A DNA stretch of 64,000 bases, from the NCBI GenBank assembly GCA_963663615.1, contig OY760517.1, positions 1,550,001 to 1,614,000 of the forward strand. The letters are read 5' to 3'. The notes under the pieces are model-generated. The model worked only from the letters and a program-made list of their open reading frames with translations. It had not been told where the DNA came from and did no database searches. This document shows positions 9,439 through 18,837 of the stretch, in pieces (position 1 is the stretch's first letter; each line of letters starts with the position of its first letter). Source of the stretch: G963663615 sp963663615. Its GTDB lineage: Bacteria; Bacteroidota; Ignavibacteria; Ignavibacteriales; Melioribacteraceae. A program made the translations under genes and the position numbers.

Positions 9439-10170
9439 ATGACGAAGATCATTAAAACCGATGCTATCGTACTTTCACGTGTTGATAACGGAGATACGAG
9501 TCGTATCGTTAATTTTTACACAGAATTACATGGCAGATTAGGTGGAATTATAAGAGGTGCCAAATCTTCAAAATCTGCTGCCGGAGCGGTTGCTGACGTT
9601 TTTAATCATATTCAGCTGGTTTATTATTTTAAACCGGAGCGGGATATACAACTTATTTCACAAACCGAACTTAATAATAATTTTACCCACATTAAGGAAG
9701 ATTTCAACAAGTTAAAATATGGCATGGTTTTACTCGAAAGTGTAATGAAACTTACGCTTGAAAATGAAAGTAATCCGCTACTATTTAAAGCACTCCTCAG
9801 AGCATTAAAACTTATTAACGAGGGATCACAACCGGAAGAAATTACAATACGTTACCTTTTATTTCTTGCTAGGGAACTTGGCTATGAAATTCAGACTGAG
9901 TTATGTATTTCCTGTAACAAAAAACTGAATAATGAGCTAACCTATTTTAATTTCGATGCAGGGGCTATGTGCAGGGAGTGTGGTAAGGATCATTTGTATC
10001 ATGAAAAAATTCAGCCGGAACTTTTTGAAATTATTGTTTGTCTAAACCACAAAAATAAGCAGACTGCTTTTAACAAACAGTTATTTGACAAAACAATTTT
10101 ATTTCTTGAGCGATTCCTGAAGTTTCACAATCCCGGGTTTGCAGGTTTCAAATCTCTTGGAATGGATTGA
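9439..10170 (+). CDS. recO: DNA repair protein RecO
   Basis: This 243-residue RecO mediates loading of RecA in the RecFOR gap-repair pathway. The N-terminal OB-fold region begins with KTDAIVLSRVDNGDTSRIV, typical of RecO. The C-terminal part has a four-cysteine zinc finger (CISC ... CREC at about 155-185). The length is normal. It lies in the same transcription unit as mtnA and is followed 27 bases later by the HtrA gene, which has its own strong Shine-Dalgarno. Confidence 0.92.
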   Translation: MTKIIKTDAIVLSRVDNGDTSRIVNFYTELHGRLGGIIRGAKSSKSAAGAVADVFNHIQLVYYFKPERDIQLISQTELNNNFTHIKEDFNKLKYGMVLLESVMKLTLENESNPLLFKALLRALKLINEGSQPEEITIRYLLFLARELGYEIQTELCISCNKKLNNELTYFNFDAGAMCRECGKDHLYHEKIQPELFEIIVCLNHKNKQTAFNKQLFDKTILFLERFLKFHNPGFAGFKSLGMD

Positions 10171-10197
10171 AAAGTTTTTTTTACGGAGGAAATTATA

Positions 10198-11703
10198 ATG
10201 AAAAATAGAAGTTTTTTGAGTGTTATTGCCCTGCTCTTTATTGGTGCTGTTTTTGGTGCCGTTTTGGTATCAAATTTTGGATTGGTTAAACCTGCATATG
10301 CAGAACGTCAGATTGGTGGAGATAAACCAGTTGTATCTCCCGGAAGTATGGATTTGATGAGTTTTAATAAGGCATTTGTTGAAGTTGCCGAGCAGGTTAC
10401 TCCTTCAATTGTTCAGATTAGAGTTGTTAGTACAGTTAAAACCAAGGCTGAAGACCCATTCAGATTTTTCTTTAGATTTAGAGATGATGCTCCACATAAC
10501 CAGCAGAGTGGTGGTAGCGGTGTAATTATTTCCAAAGACGGATATATTTTAACAAATAACCACGTAGTTGAAAATGCTAACTCGGTTGAAGTAACTTTAT
10601 TCGATAAAAGAGCTTTCGAAGCTCAGGTGATTGGTACTGATCCATTGACTGATCTTGCAGTTATTAAAATTGATGCTGAAGATTTACCGGCTGCATATCT
10701 TGGCGAATCGGATAAGCTTAAGGTTGGTGAATGGGTGATGGCAATTGGTAACCCTTTATCACTATCATCAACAGTTACTGCAGGAATTATTAGTGCAAAG
10801 GGCAGAAGCCTTGAAATTATTGAAGATCGTGCCGGTGTTGAAAATTTTCTTCAGACGGATGCAGCAATCAACCCTGGTAACAGTGGTGGTGCTTTGGTAA
10901 ATCTTGAAGGTGCTGTTATTGGTATTAATACAGCTATTGCCACTAATGGTATGAGCAGTAGTTATATTGGTTATGGTTTTGCAATTCCAATTGATTTGGC
11001 TAAAAGTGTTGCAGAGGATTTAATTGCAAATGGTAAAGTTAGCCGTGGTTATATAGGTGTTAGCATAACCGAGGTAAATGCGGCAACAGCTAAAGCAATA
11101 GGACTTGATAAACCAACCGGTGTTATGGTGCAGGATGTACTTCCTGATGGGGCAGCTGCAAAAGCTGACATTCAACCTGGTGATGTGATTCTTAAAATTG
11201 ATGGTAAAGTTGTAAATATGCCGAATGAACTTCAGAGTGCTGTGGCTCGTAAACGTGCCGGTAATAAGGTTAATCTTGAAGTTTTCAGGGATGGTGACAA
11301 GCTTGATAAAGTTGTTGAGTTGAAGGCTCCGGATAAGGAAGATGAAGAACCTGCTACTGTTGTTAAACGTGATAAAAAGAAATCGAAAGATGAAATAGCT
11401 GTTAAACAGTTTTCTGATATTGGTTTTACTTTACGTGAAATGACTGATAATGATTATAAAACTTACGAAGTTGAAACTGGAATACTTATCAAGAGTGTTG
11501 AAAATTATAGCAAAGCTTATAATCAAAGGTTAATTGCTGGTTTGGTTATTACAGAAGTTAAAAACGATAATAACAAAATAAATGTTAACTCAATTGAAGA
11601 GTTTGAAAAAATTGTTGAAGATAGCAAAGGTAGTGCAATCCTGTTAAAGGTTAAAGATATACAGGGTAATACGCGGTTTGTTGGTCTGGAAATACCGGAC
11701 TAA
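10198..11703 (+). CDS. degP: Periplasmic HtrA/DegP-type serine protease Do
   Basis: The protein has an N-terminal signal or anchor (residues 7-25, cleavage possible at AYA-ER near 35) and a trypsin-like domain with the catalytic triad His122 (TNNHVVE), Asp152 (TDLAVIKID) and Ser229 (NPGNSGGAL). PDZ1 spans about 270-375, and a second degenerate PDZ lies at about 400-500 after a Lys/Glu-rich linker. It degrades or refolds damaged envelope proteins. The 501 residues match the Deg family. The start has a textbook GGAGG about 8 bases upstream. A strong terminator follows. The orthologue class (DegP or DegQ) is not decidable, so the symbol is approximate. Confidence 0.92.
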   Translation: MKNRSFLSVIALLFIGAVFGAVLVSNFGLVKPAYAERQIGGDKPVVSPGSMDLMSFNKAFVEVAEQVTPSIVQIRVVSTVKTKAEDPFRFFFRFRDDAPHNQQSGGSGVIISKDGYILTNNHVVENANSVEVTLFDKRAFEAQVIGTDPLTDLAVIKIDAEDLPAAYLGESDKLKVGEWVMAIGNPLSLSSTVTAGIISAKGRSLEIIEDRAGVENFLQTDAAINPGNSGGALVNLEGAVIGINTAIATNGMSSSYIGYGFAIPIDLAKSVAEDLIANGKVSRGYIGVSITEVNAATAKAIGLDKPTGVMVQDVLPDGAAAKADIQPGDVILKIDGKVVNMPNELQSAVARKRAGNKVNLEVFRDGDKLDKVVELKAPDKEDEEPATVVKRDKKKSKDEIAVKQFSDIGFTLREMTDNDYKTYEVETGILIKSVENYSKAYNQRLIAGLVITEVKNDNNKINVNSIEEFEKIVEDSKGSAILLKVKDIQGNTRFVGLEIPD

Positions 11704-11719
11704 TACAATATCTTCCGGT

Positions 11720-11768
11720 AAAGGCTGCTTTAATTCTCATAAGGTTGGGTTTTAAGGCAGCCTTTTTT
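11720..11768 (+). terminator. Rho-independent terminator after the protease gene
   Basis: A long stem pairs 11720-11733 with 11752-11764 (AAAGGCTGC with GCAGCCTTT, extended by A-T and G-U pairs) and is followed by seven T. It separates the protease gene from aroC. Confidence 0.88.
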
Positions 11769-11800
11769 TATTTTTGCCAGTAATATTTTAAAGGATTATT

Positions 11801-13009
11801 ATGATACGCTTTCTTACTGCCGGTGAATCACATGGAAAAGGTTTAACAGTAATTGTTGACGGATTCCCTTCTAATCTTGAAGTTACGAAAGAACAAATAG
11901 ATTTCCATTTGCGCCGCAGACAAATGGGTTACGGTCGTGGTGGACGTATGAAAATTGAAACTGATGGCATTGATGTAATTTCAGGTCTCAGGTTTGGTAA
12001 AACTCTTGGTACGCCAATTTCAATGGTTATATGGAATAGCGATTGGGAAAACTGGACTGAAAGAATGGATCACGAAAATGTACCGGATGATCTTGAAAAA
12101 ATTACTATTCCACGCCCCGGTCATGCAGATCTTGTTGGTACTACCAAATACAATTTTGATGATATTCGTAACTCAATTGAACGCAGTAGTGCCCGCGAAA
12201 CCGCCGGAAGGGTAGCCGCTGGTTCATTTGCCCGAAAGCTACTGGAAGAATTTGGTATTAGTATTGGCAGTTTTGTTGAGAGTATTGGTGGTATTTATCC
12301 TTCCGACAATATGTTTCAAAAATTGCTGGATAACGACACTGATCAAGACTTTAAAGGGTGGAGTTTGTCAGAACATGCTGATAAAAGTCAGGTTAGAGTT
12401 TTGGAAGAAGAGCAGGAATTACAAATTATCGACAAGGTTAAGCAGGCTAAGAAGCGAGGTGATACCCTTGGAGGTAATATGGTGGCAGTTGCAACTGGAA
12501 TACCCGCCGGTCTAGGCTCATTTATGCAATATGACAGAAGACTTGATGCCAAAATTGCACATGATATGATGTCAATAAATGCTGTAAAAGGTGTTGAGTT
12601 GGGTTATGGTTTTAAGAATTCAGACTTTTTTGGCTCCGAAGTTCATGATGAAATAGTAAGCGAAAGTGGTAAATTTTCAAGGAAAACAAATCATGCAGGA
12701 GGTATCGAAGGTGGTATGTCAACCGGATTACCTATTTTGGTACGTGCTTCAATGAAGCCAATTGCTACACTAATGTCGCCTATAGAAACTGTTGATTTGG
12801 CAACCGGGGAATCGGTTATGGCAAGAAGGGAAAGAAGCGATTTTATGGCTGTTCCGGCATGTGCTGTTATAATGGAAGCTATGTTTGCATGGAGTCTTGC
12901 AGAGTTTATGGTTGAAAAGTTCGGTGGCGATTCAATTGAAGAAATGAAATTAAATTACAATAATTATATAAATAATCTCGAAAAACGAGTATTGGGAAAG
13001 TTCAAATAA
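11801..13009 (+). CDS. aroC: Chorismate synthase
   Basis: The last shikimate-pathway enzyme converts 5-enolpyruvylshikimate-3-phosphate to chorismate using reduced FMN. Signatures are present: GESHGKGL at residues 8-15, RRQMGYGRGGRM near 39, the long RSSARETAGRVAAG segment near 130 and GGMSTGLP near 305. The length of 402 is normal for the bacterial type. It starts about 40 bases after the terminator and is followed one base later by a metallo-hydrolase gene. No other shikimate gene is nearby. Confidence 0.95.
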   Translation: MIRFLTAGESHGKGLTVIVDGFPSNLEVTKEQIDFHLRRRQMGYGRGGRMKIETDGIDVISGLRFGKTLGTPISMVIWNSDWENWTERMDHENVPDDLEKITIPRPGHADLVGTTKYNFDDIRNSIERSSARETAGRVAAGSFARKLLEEFGISIGSFVESIGGIYPSDNMFQKLLDNDTDQDFKGWSLSEHADKSQVRVLEEEQELQIIDKVKQAKKRGDTLGGNMVAVATGIPAGLGSFMQYDRRLDAKIAHDMMSINAVKGVELGYGFKNSDFFGSEVHDEIVSESGKFSRKTNHAGGIEGGMSTGLPILVRASMKPIATLMSPIETVDLATGESVMARRERSDFMAVPACAVIMEAMFAWSLAEFMVEKFGGDSIEEMKLNYNNYINNLEKRVLGKFK

Positions 13010-13010
13010 A

Positions 13011-13652
13011 ATGCTAAATATAGAAACTTTTATTTTTAACCCTTTTCAGGAAAATACATATTTGTTGTGGGATGATGATTCTTGCGAGGCAATGTTAGTT
13101 GATCCCGGAATGAGTAATGACATGGAAATTAGTCTTGTTGATACTGTTGTTGAAAATAATTCACTAAAAGTTAAATACATTGTAAATACCCATTGTCATA
13201 TTGATCATACATTCGGTAACTACCGTGCAGTAGAAAAGTATAATGCCCCTTTGCTTGTGCCTAAAGAAGATGAATTATTACTTGAAAATATGCCAACACA
13301 GGCAAATATTTTTGGGTTGGATTATAAACAGAGTCCGGAACCGGATGATTACCTTGATCCCGCTATTCATCTTTTCCTTGGTGAATTTAAAATTGAGATT
13401 ATTAAAACTCCTGGTCATTCACCTGGTGGAACTTGTTTGTATAATGCAGAAACCTCAATATGCATTACAGGAGATACATTGTTCAGGGAAGGTATTGGCA
13501 GGACTGACCTTTGGGGTGGCAGCTATGATACCCTGATTGAATCAATTAAAACGAAACTATTTCAATTACCTGATAATGTGAAGATATTCCCGGGGCATGG
13601 AGATACATCTACAATTGGTTTCGAAAAAGCATCTAATCCTTTTATTTTATAG
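13011..13652 (+). CDS. Metallo-beta-lactamase-fold hydrolase (glyoxalase II-like)
   Basis: This 213-residue MBL-fold protein has the metal motif THCHIDH (His61, His63, Asp65, His66), a third-ligand His in TPGHSPG, Asp in GDTLFREGIGR and a last His in FPGHGD. The sequence resembles the small hydroxyacylglutathione hydrolase-like (YcbL/GloB-type) group, which hydrolyses thioesters. The substrate is uncertain. It lacks the C-terminal glutathione-binding extension of true GloB. It is probably cotranscribed with aroC (1-base gap). Confidence 0.85.
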   Translation: MLNIETFIFNPFQENTYLLWDDDSCEAMLVDPGMSNDMEISLVDTVVENNSLKVKYIVNTHCHIDHTFGNYRAVEKYNAPLLVPKEDELLLENMPTQANIFGLDYKQSPEPDDYLDPAIHLFLGEFKIEIIKTPGHSPGGTCLYNAETSICITGDTLFREGIGRTDLWGGSYDTLIESIKTKLFQLPDNVKIFPGHGDTSTIGFEKASNPFIL

Positions 13653-14042
13653 CTTGCTTAATTGGCAGATAATATAATCGGATAAAATTTATTATGGGCA
13701 GGCAAATATTTTACTGCTGAATGAGACAAGTTTAAGTAAGCCATGTATATATGGTATAATTAAACAACACGTCATTCTTATGGCAAAACGATACAGTGTT
13801 TGCTGCCCTAATGAAAAAGTATATTATCAAAAAGTGTAAATATTTATTTAGTTATCAAAACTTTCTCCCTTTCCATAATACTGCATTAGTTCCATTTAAT
13901 TCCCATCCAAATAATTCAAAATAGAATTTTTGAACTATGATGTACCCCATTTCAGTTTAAATCAGGTAACATGTAAGATTTAACCAATTTAATGGTTAGT
14001 GTTCTAACTTCAATCATTCACAGATACTATTCCGGGGAAAAC
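13653..14042. other. AT-rich intergenic region, no gene seen
   Basis: About 390 bases of AT-rich DNA lie before the carboxyltransferase gene. The only open frames are under about 25 codons and lack ribosome binding sites. No hairpin terminator, RNA motif or repeat could be recognised. The promoter of the downstream gene is presumably here. Confidence 0.5.
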
Positions 14043-15587
14043 ATGAGCGAAAAAATCCGTAATCTTGATAAATTAAGAAAAGATGCACTTCTTGGCGGAG
14101 GCGAAAACAAAATTGAATCACAACATTCCAAAGGTAAATTAACTGCCAGAGAAAGAATATATTTATTGGTTGATGAAGGCAGCTTTGAAGAGATTGATAT
14201 GTTTGTTAAGCACAGGTCAAGCGATTTTGGTTTGGATAAAATGAAATATCCCGGTGATGGAGTTGTAACGGGATATGCACGAATTAACGGCAGACCAGTT
14301 GCTGTATTTAGTCAGGATTTTACAGTTTTCGGCGGTAGCCTTTCGGAAGCACATGCAGAAAAAATTGTTAAAATTATGGATATGGCAATGAAGGTTGGCA
14401 TTCCTGTAATTGGACTGAATGATTCAGGAGGAGCCAGAATACAAGAGGGGGTAGTTAGTTTGGGAGGGTATGCCGATATATTTTTACGGAATACAATGGC
14501 TTCCGGGGTAGTGCCTCAAATATCGGCTATATTAGGTCCATGTGCCGGTGGTGCAGTTTATTCCCCGGCAATTACCGATTTTGTTTTTATGGTTAAACAT
14601 ACAAGTCATATGTTTGTGACCGGACCAAATGTGGTTAAAACAGTAACACACGAAACAGTTACGATGGAAGAGCTTGGTGGTGCGGAAACCCATTCGGCAA
14701 AAAGTGGTGTAGCACATCTTGCATACGATAGCGAAATAGAAGTTTTTGAGAATATAAGAAGAATGCTGGACTTTTTACCCCTAAACTATAAAGATACCCC
14801 ACCAGAAAAAAAGTTTGATTTTACCCAGGATTTATCGGTTCCTGAGCTGGATAATCTAATTCCTGAAAACTCGAACAAACCTTATGATATGCATGAGATA
14901 GTAAAGAAAATTGTAGATGATTCTGATTTTTTTGAAGTACAGGGTAATTATGCCGAAAATCTAATTATTGGTTTTGCCCGGGTTGGTGGAATGTCGGTTG
15001 GAGTTATTGCAAATCAACCTGCGGTACTTGCGGGTGTATTAGATATAAATGCATCGGTGAAAGGAGCAAGGTTTATACGTTTTTGCGATTCATTCAACAT
15101 ACCATTATTAGTTTTAGAAGATGTGCCAGGCTTTTTACCAGGAACCGAACAGGAGTGGAACGGTATTATACGTCACGGTAGCAAGTTGTTGTTTGCATTT
15201 TGTGAAGCAACTGTACCCAAGGTAACCGTAATTACCCGCAAGGCGTATGGTGGTGCATACGATGTAATGAATTCAAAACATATTAGGGGTGATTTTAATT
15301 TTGCATATCCGGGTGCAGAGATTGCTGTAATGGGTCCGAAAGGAGCTGTTGAAATAATTTTCAGAAAGGAAATAGCAGCGAGCGAAAACCCAGAAAAGAA
15401 ATTGGAAGAGAAATTGGGTGAGTATATTGAGAAATTTGCAAATCCTTATATTGCAGCCGAAAGAGGTTATATTGATGATGTAATAAAACCTTCGGAAACA
15501 AGAAAAAAACTTATAAACGCTTTTCAATTTCTGAAGACAAAAGTCGATAATAACCCAGGTAAGAAACATTCAAATATACCACTTTAA
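14043..15587 (+). CDS. Acyl-CoA carboxylase carboxyltransferase subunit (propionyl-CoA carboxylase beta / methylmalonyl-CoA decarboxylase alpha type)
   Basis: This 514-residue carboxyltransferase has two crotonase-fold halves. The acyl-CoA oxyanion region (NDSGGARIQEGVVSLGGY at about 125-145) and the biotin-side GAYDVMNSKHIRGD region near 410 are present. The family moves carboxyl from biotin to propionyl- or acetyl-CoA, or the reverse in Na-pumping decarboxylases. The ATG at 14043 was chosen: it has GGGG about 5 bases upstream and gives the usual MSEKIRNLDKLR N-terminus, whereas an in-frame start at 13992 adds atypical residues. Biotin carboxylase and biotin carrier genes are not adjacent, so the complex must be completed elsewhere. 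Confidence 0.9.
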   Translation: MSEKIRNLDKLRKDALLGGGENKIESQHSKGKLTARERIYLLVDEGSFEEIDMFVKHRSSDFGLDKMKYPGDGVVTGYARINGRPVAVFSQDFTVFGGSLSEAHAEKIVKIMDMAMKVGIPVIGLNDSGGARIQEGVVSLGGYADIFLRNTMASGVVPQISAILGPCAGGAVYSPAITDFVFMVKHTSHMFVTGPNVVKTVTHETVTMEELGGAETHSAKSGVAHLAYDSEIEVFENIRRMLDFLPLNYKDTPPEKKFDFTQDLSVPELDNLIPENSNKPYDMHEIVKKIVDDSDFFEVQGNYAENLIIGFARVGGMSVGVIANQPAVLAGVLDINASVKGARFIRFCDSFNIPLLVLEDVPGFLPGTEQEWNGIIRHGSKLLFAFCEATVPKVTVITRKAYGGAYDVMNSKHIRGDFNFAYPGAEIAVMGPKGAVEIIFRKEIAASENPEKKLEEKLGEYIEKFANPYIAAERGYIDDVIKPSETRKKLINAFQFLKTKVDNNPGKKHSNIPL

Positions 15588-15770
15588 ATAATACTAATGG
15601 TTGATATTGATGTTGTTTAAATGTTCCATATTAAAACATATTATTTAAACGAAAATTTAACATTATGCTAAGTTGTTAAATAACAGTATCTTATAAGAGT
15701 CCGCTTATATATAGCTTGATATTAAATACTTAAGGATATATATTTGCTGTGAATATTGACGAGGATAAGC

Positions 15771-18623
15771 GTGAAAAAAACAAATTTACTGTTACTACTT
15801 GTTTTTGCAATTTCCCTTTCGGGATGTGGTTATTTCGATTCTTTGTTCAAAAGTGAACAAAAAGATCAGAGTATAACAAAAGTGACCGATCCAAATATAA
15901 TTGTGAACGAAATGCTTGAAGATGCACGTCAGAATTATATTGATGCGTTAAATTATCAACAGGTTAATGTAGTGGATAGTGCAATAATGAAGTATGAATC
16001 TTCGTTTAATACTATCACCGAATTGAGTTACTACCCTGAAATTGAAGCTAACGAAGCTTATGTAGAACTGGAAAGTTCTGTTCTTGAAGATTACAAATCA
16101 TTTGTTACTTCGCTTGATACAATACCGTCAAATGTTTCGATAAGTGCTCTGGAAAATTTCCTTATTGAAAATACTACCGAAGTTATTACAGATGAGGAAT
16201 TTGAAAATGCAGATTCTCTAAAGACCGAGACTATTGTTGTTGGAGATGTTCCACTTGATCTTAACCGCTATACGGAAAAGTATATTGAGTATTTTACTGG
16301 TCGTGGAAGAAGAACAATGCAAGCTTGGCTTGAAAGAAGTGGAAAGTATTTCCCTATGATGGCAAGAATATTTGCCGAAGAACAGGTACCGCAACAGCTT
16401 GTTTTTATGAGTATGATGGAGAGTGCTCTTAATCCAAAGGCAAGATCATGGGCAAAAGCCGTTGGTCTTTGGCAGTTTGTTAAATCAACAGGGCGTGCGT
16501 ATGATCTGAAAGTTAACTTCTATGTTGATGAACGTCGAGACCCTGAAAAAGCAACTCGTGCTGCTGCTCAGCATATGAGGGATCTATATGTTTCGCTAAA
16601 TGACTGGTATCTTGTTCTGGCTGCATATAACTGTGGCGAACTACGTGTGAAGCGTGCTGCTAGAAGAGCTGGTAGCAGTGATTACTGGAAATTAAGACGA
16701 TTTCTGCCGAGAGAAACAAGAAATTATGTCCCATCATATATTGCAGTTACATTAATTGCGAGCAATCCGGCAAAATATGGTTTTTCTGAAATTAACTATG
16801 AAAAAGAATACGATTACGTAATTCATGAAATAAGGGAAGCTGTTGACATAAATGTTCTTGCGAAGTGTGCTGGTATAACTCCTGAAATACTAAGGGACAT
16901 GAACCCTGCATTAACACAGCATTCAACCCCTCCTGATAATTATGCCGCCTATGAACTTAAAGTACCAAGAAAATCTTATGATGCATTTCTTGAAAATCTG
17001 AAAAGTATTCCTGAAGATGCAAGATTACAATATGTGTTGCACAATGTAAGAAGTGGAGAGTCTTTATCCGTTATTGCAGATAAATATAATGTTAAACTTA
17101 GTCAGCTTGCAAAGTTTAACAACATGTCCACAAAATCCAAAATATTTCCGAGACAGGAATTGAAAATACCTGTTTCAAATTTTAAGAATGTTGACTTTGC
17201 CCTAAATACTGATAACATGCCGGCACTTGAAGATGACCTTTACATTCAGAATGGTGATACACCATATCAGATGGTTGTCAATACAAATTCGGATGAGGAA
17301 AAGTATAATAAAATTTACCAGAACTTGAAGACAGATTCATCTGCGATAGTTATACCGGAAGGTGGAGTTGAAGTTGAATACACCGTTAAGCGAAGAGATA
17401 ACCTTGTTGATATAGCTGATATATTTGCAGTCAGGGTATCTGATATAAGAAACTGGAATAATCTTCCTTATACAACTACTATAAAAATTGGTCAGAAACT
17501 AAGAATCTACGTGCCTGAGAACAAGAAGGAGTTTTACGCCAAGGTTGATAATATGAACCGCTCAGAAAAGCAGAGCATTATTTATAGCCAAATGGGTGGT
17601 AAATGGATATCTCACCGCATACGTGGAGGCGAGTCACTATCAACAATAGCATATAAGTATGGTGTTAAAATTGGCGACCTGAAAGAATGGAATGGTTTAA
17701 GAAGTAACCGAATAATTAAAGGTAAAAAACTTAGAGTATTTTTAGGTAGTAAAAAACTATTGGCAAGTGTTAACAATACCACTACTGAAACTAAAACGGA
17801 AATCAAATCCGAACCTGTAAAAATTCCATCCGGAAGTGTTGTTAATTACAAAATTAGGAAAAATGACAGTTTGGGTGAAATTGCCGAAGCACACGGTGTT
17901 AAGGTAAAAGATCTAAAAAGATGGAATTCAATTCGAGGTAGCAAAATTATTGCTGGTAAAACCCTGAAGATATACGGTGCAAACAAAAAAGAAGATGCTG
18001 AGACAGTTATTGCCAAAAAGCTGAAAGAGAAGAAAGTGTTTCAGGGACCAATGCAGGAAGTTGATGAAAGTAAGATTGTTTATCATAAAGTTAAACGTGG
18101 TGACTCTGTGAGTGAAATTGCTGAACAGTATAATGTAACTTCAAAAAGTATTGTTGACTTGAATGATATTGTTGATAATAAAATTATTATTGGTCGTACC
18201 CTAAAAATTGATAAATCAAAAAAGCTAATTACAAATCCTGAAAAACCACAGACTTATGCAGCTGCTGAAAATAGAAAAGTTAATAAAGGTAAATCTGCTT
18301 ATATAACACATATTGTTGAAAGAAATGAAACATTGGGGCATATTGCGTTAAAGTATCACACATTAGCCAAAGATATTAGAAAATGGAATGACCTCAACAG
18401 TAATAAAATTGTGGTTGGTCAGGAGCTTATTGTATATCCGGGAAAACCTGAATCTGAAAAACCAGCTGAACAATTTGATGGTAAATACCATGTAGTAAAA
18501 CGTGGTGAATCTCTTTGGAAAATTGCCCGTGCAAATGATACCTATGTTGATAGTCTTATAGCCTGGAATGGATTAAATACCAAAAAGGTTAAAATTGGAG
18601 ATAAACTTAAAATTTTGAATTAG
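15771..18623 (+). CDS. mltD: MltD-type lytic transglycosylase lipoprotein with seven LysM domains
   Basis: The signal sequence has a lipobox LSGC near residue 20, so this is a lipoprotein. An SLT (GH23) domain follows at about 180-330, with catalytic Glu in MESALNP and the GLWQFVKSTG and AAYNCGE motifs. Seven LysM repeats then cover about 420-950 (the pattern SL/DSxxIAxxYxVxxxxLxxWN...I..G..L.I recurs). It should cleave peptidoglycan glycan strands at the envelope. The start is the GTG at 15771, with GAGGA 5 bases upstream; a TTG at 15756 would add five residues. The 950 residues are about twice E. coli MltD, owing to the extra LysM units. Monocistronic. Confidence 0.9.
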   Translation: MKKTNLLLLLVFAISLSGCGYFDSLFKSEQKDQSITKVTDPNIIVNEMLEDARQNYIDALNYQQVNVVDSAIMKYESSFNTITELSYYPEIEANEAYVELESSVLEDYKSFVTSLDTIPSNVSISALENFLIENTTEVITDEEFENADSLKTETIVVGDVPLDLNRYTEKYIEYFTGRGRRTMQAWLERSGKYFPMMARIFAEEQVPQQLVFMSMMESALNPKARSWAKAVGLWQFVKSTGRAYDLKVNFYVDERRDPEKATRAAAQHMRDLYVSLNDWYLVLAAYNCGELRVKRAARRAGSSDYWKLRRFLPRETRNYVPSYIAVTLIASNPAKYGFSEINYEKEYDYVIHEIREAVDINVLAKCAGITPEILRDMNPALTQHSTPPDNYAAYELKVPRKSYDAFLENLKSIPEDARLQYVLHNVRSGESLSVIADKYNVKLSQLAKFNNMSTKSKIFPRQELKIPVSNFKNVDFALNTDNMPALEDDLYIQNGDTPYQMVVNTNSDEEKYNKIYQNLKTDSSAIVIPEGGVEVEYTVKRRDNLVDIADIFAVRVSDIRNWNNLPYTTTIKIGQKLRIYVPENKKEFYAKVDNMNRSEKQSIIYSQMGGKWISHRIRGGESLSTIAYKYGVKIGDLKEWNGLRSNRIIKGKKLRVFLGSKKLLASVNNTTTETKTEIKSEPVKIPSGSVVNYKIRKNDSLGEIAEAHGVKVKDLKRWNSIRGSKIIAGKTLKIYGANKKEDAETVIAKKLKEKKVFQGPMQEVDESKIVYHKVKRGDSVSEIAEQYNVTSKSIVDLNDIVDNKIIIGRTLKIDKSKKLITNPEKPQTYAAAENRKVNKGKSAYITHIVERNETLGHIALKYHTLAKDIRKWNDLNSNKIVVGQELIVYPGKPESEKPAEQFDGKYHVVKRGESLWKIARANDTYVDSLIAWNGLNTKKVKIGDKLKILN

Positions 18624-18665
18624 TAGAAAAAAAGTGTTAAGTTAAAGCCTTGAAATAAAAAAAGT

Positions 18666-18745
18666 CTGTTAGGGGTGCTGCGGTTATTTGCGGCTGAGAT
18701 CACACCCTTGCACCTGATCTGGTTAGTACCAGCGTAGGAAAACGG
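18666..18745 (+). promoter_or_regulatory. TPP riboswitch (THI element)
   Basis: The conserved thi-box core is present: AGGGGTGC at about 18671, CTGAGATCACACCC near 18694, then CACCTGATCTGG and CAGCGTAGGAAA. P1 can be formed by CTGTT (18666-18670) with AACGG (18741-18745). It precedes the TonB receptor, thiN and symporter genes, as expected for vitamin B1 control. Confidence 0.93.
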
Positions 18746-18771
18746 TATGCATAAATAATTGTATTATACAC

Positions 18772-18799
18772 AGCCGTTTTTTTTGAACGGCTTTTTTTA
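18772..18799 (+). terminator. Riboswitch-controlled terminator (expression platform)
   Basis: The stem AGCCGTT (18772-18778) with AACGGCT (18786-18792) is followed by seven T. The 5' arm overlaps CCGTTTT (18774-18780), which can alternatively pair with AAAACGG at the end of the aptamer. P1 and the antiterminator compete for the same AACGG, so TPP binding should favour termination (inference from base pairing). Confidence 0.85.
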
Positions 18800-18837
18800 T
18801 TTCGTTATTACATTAAAAACAAATAACGGAGTAAAAT

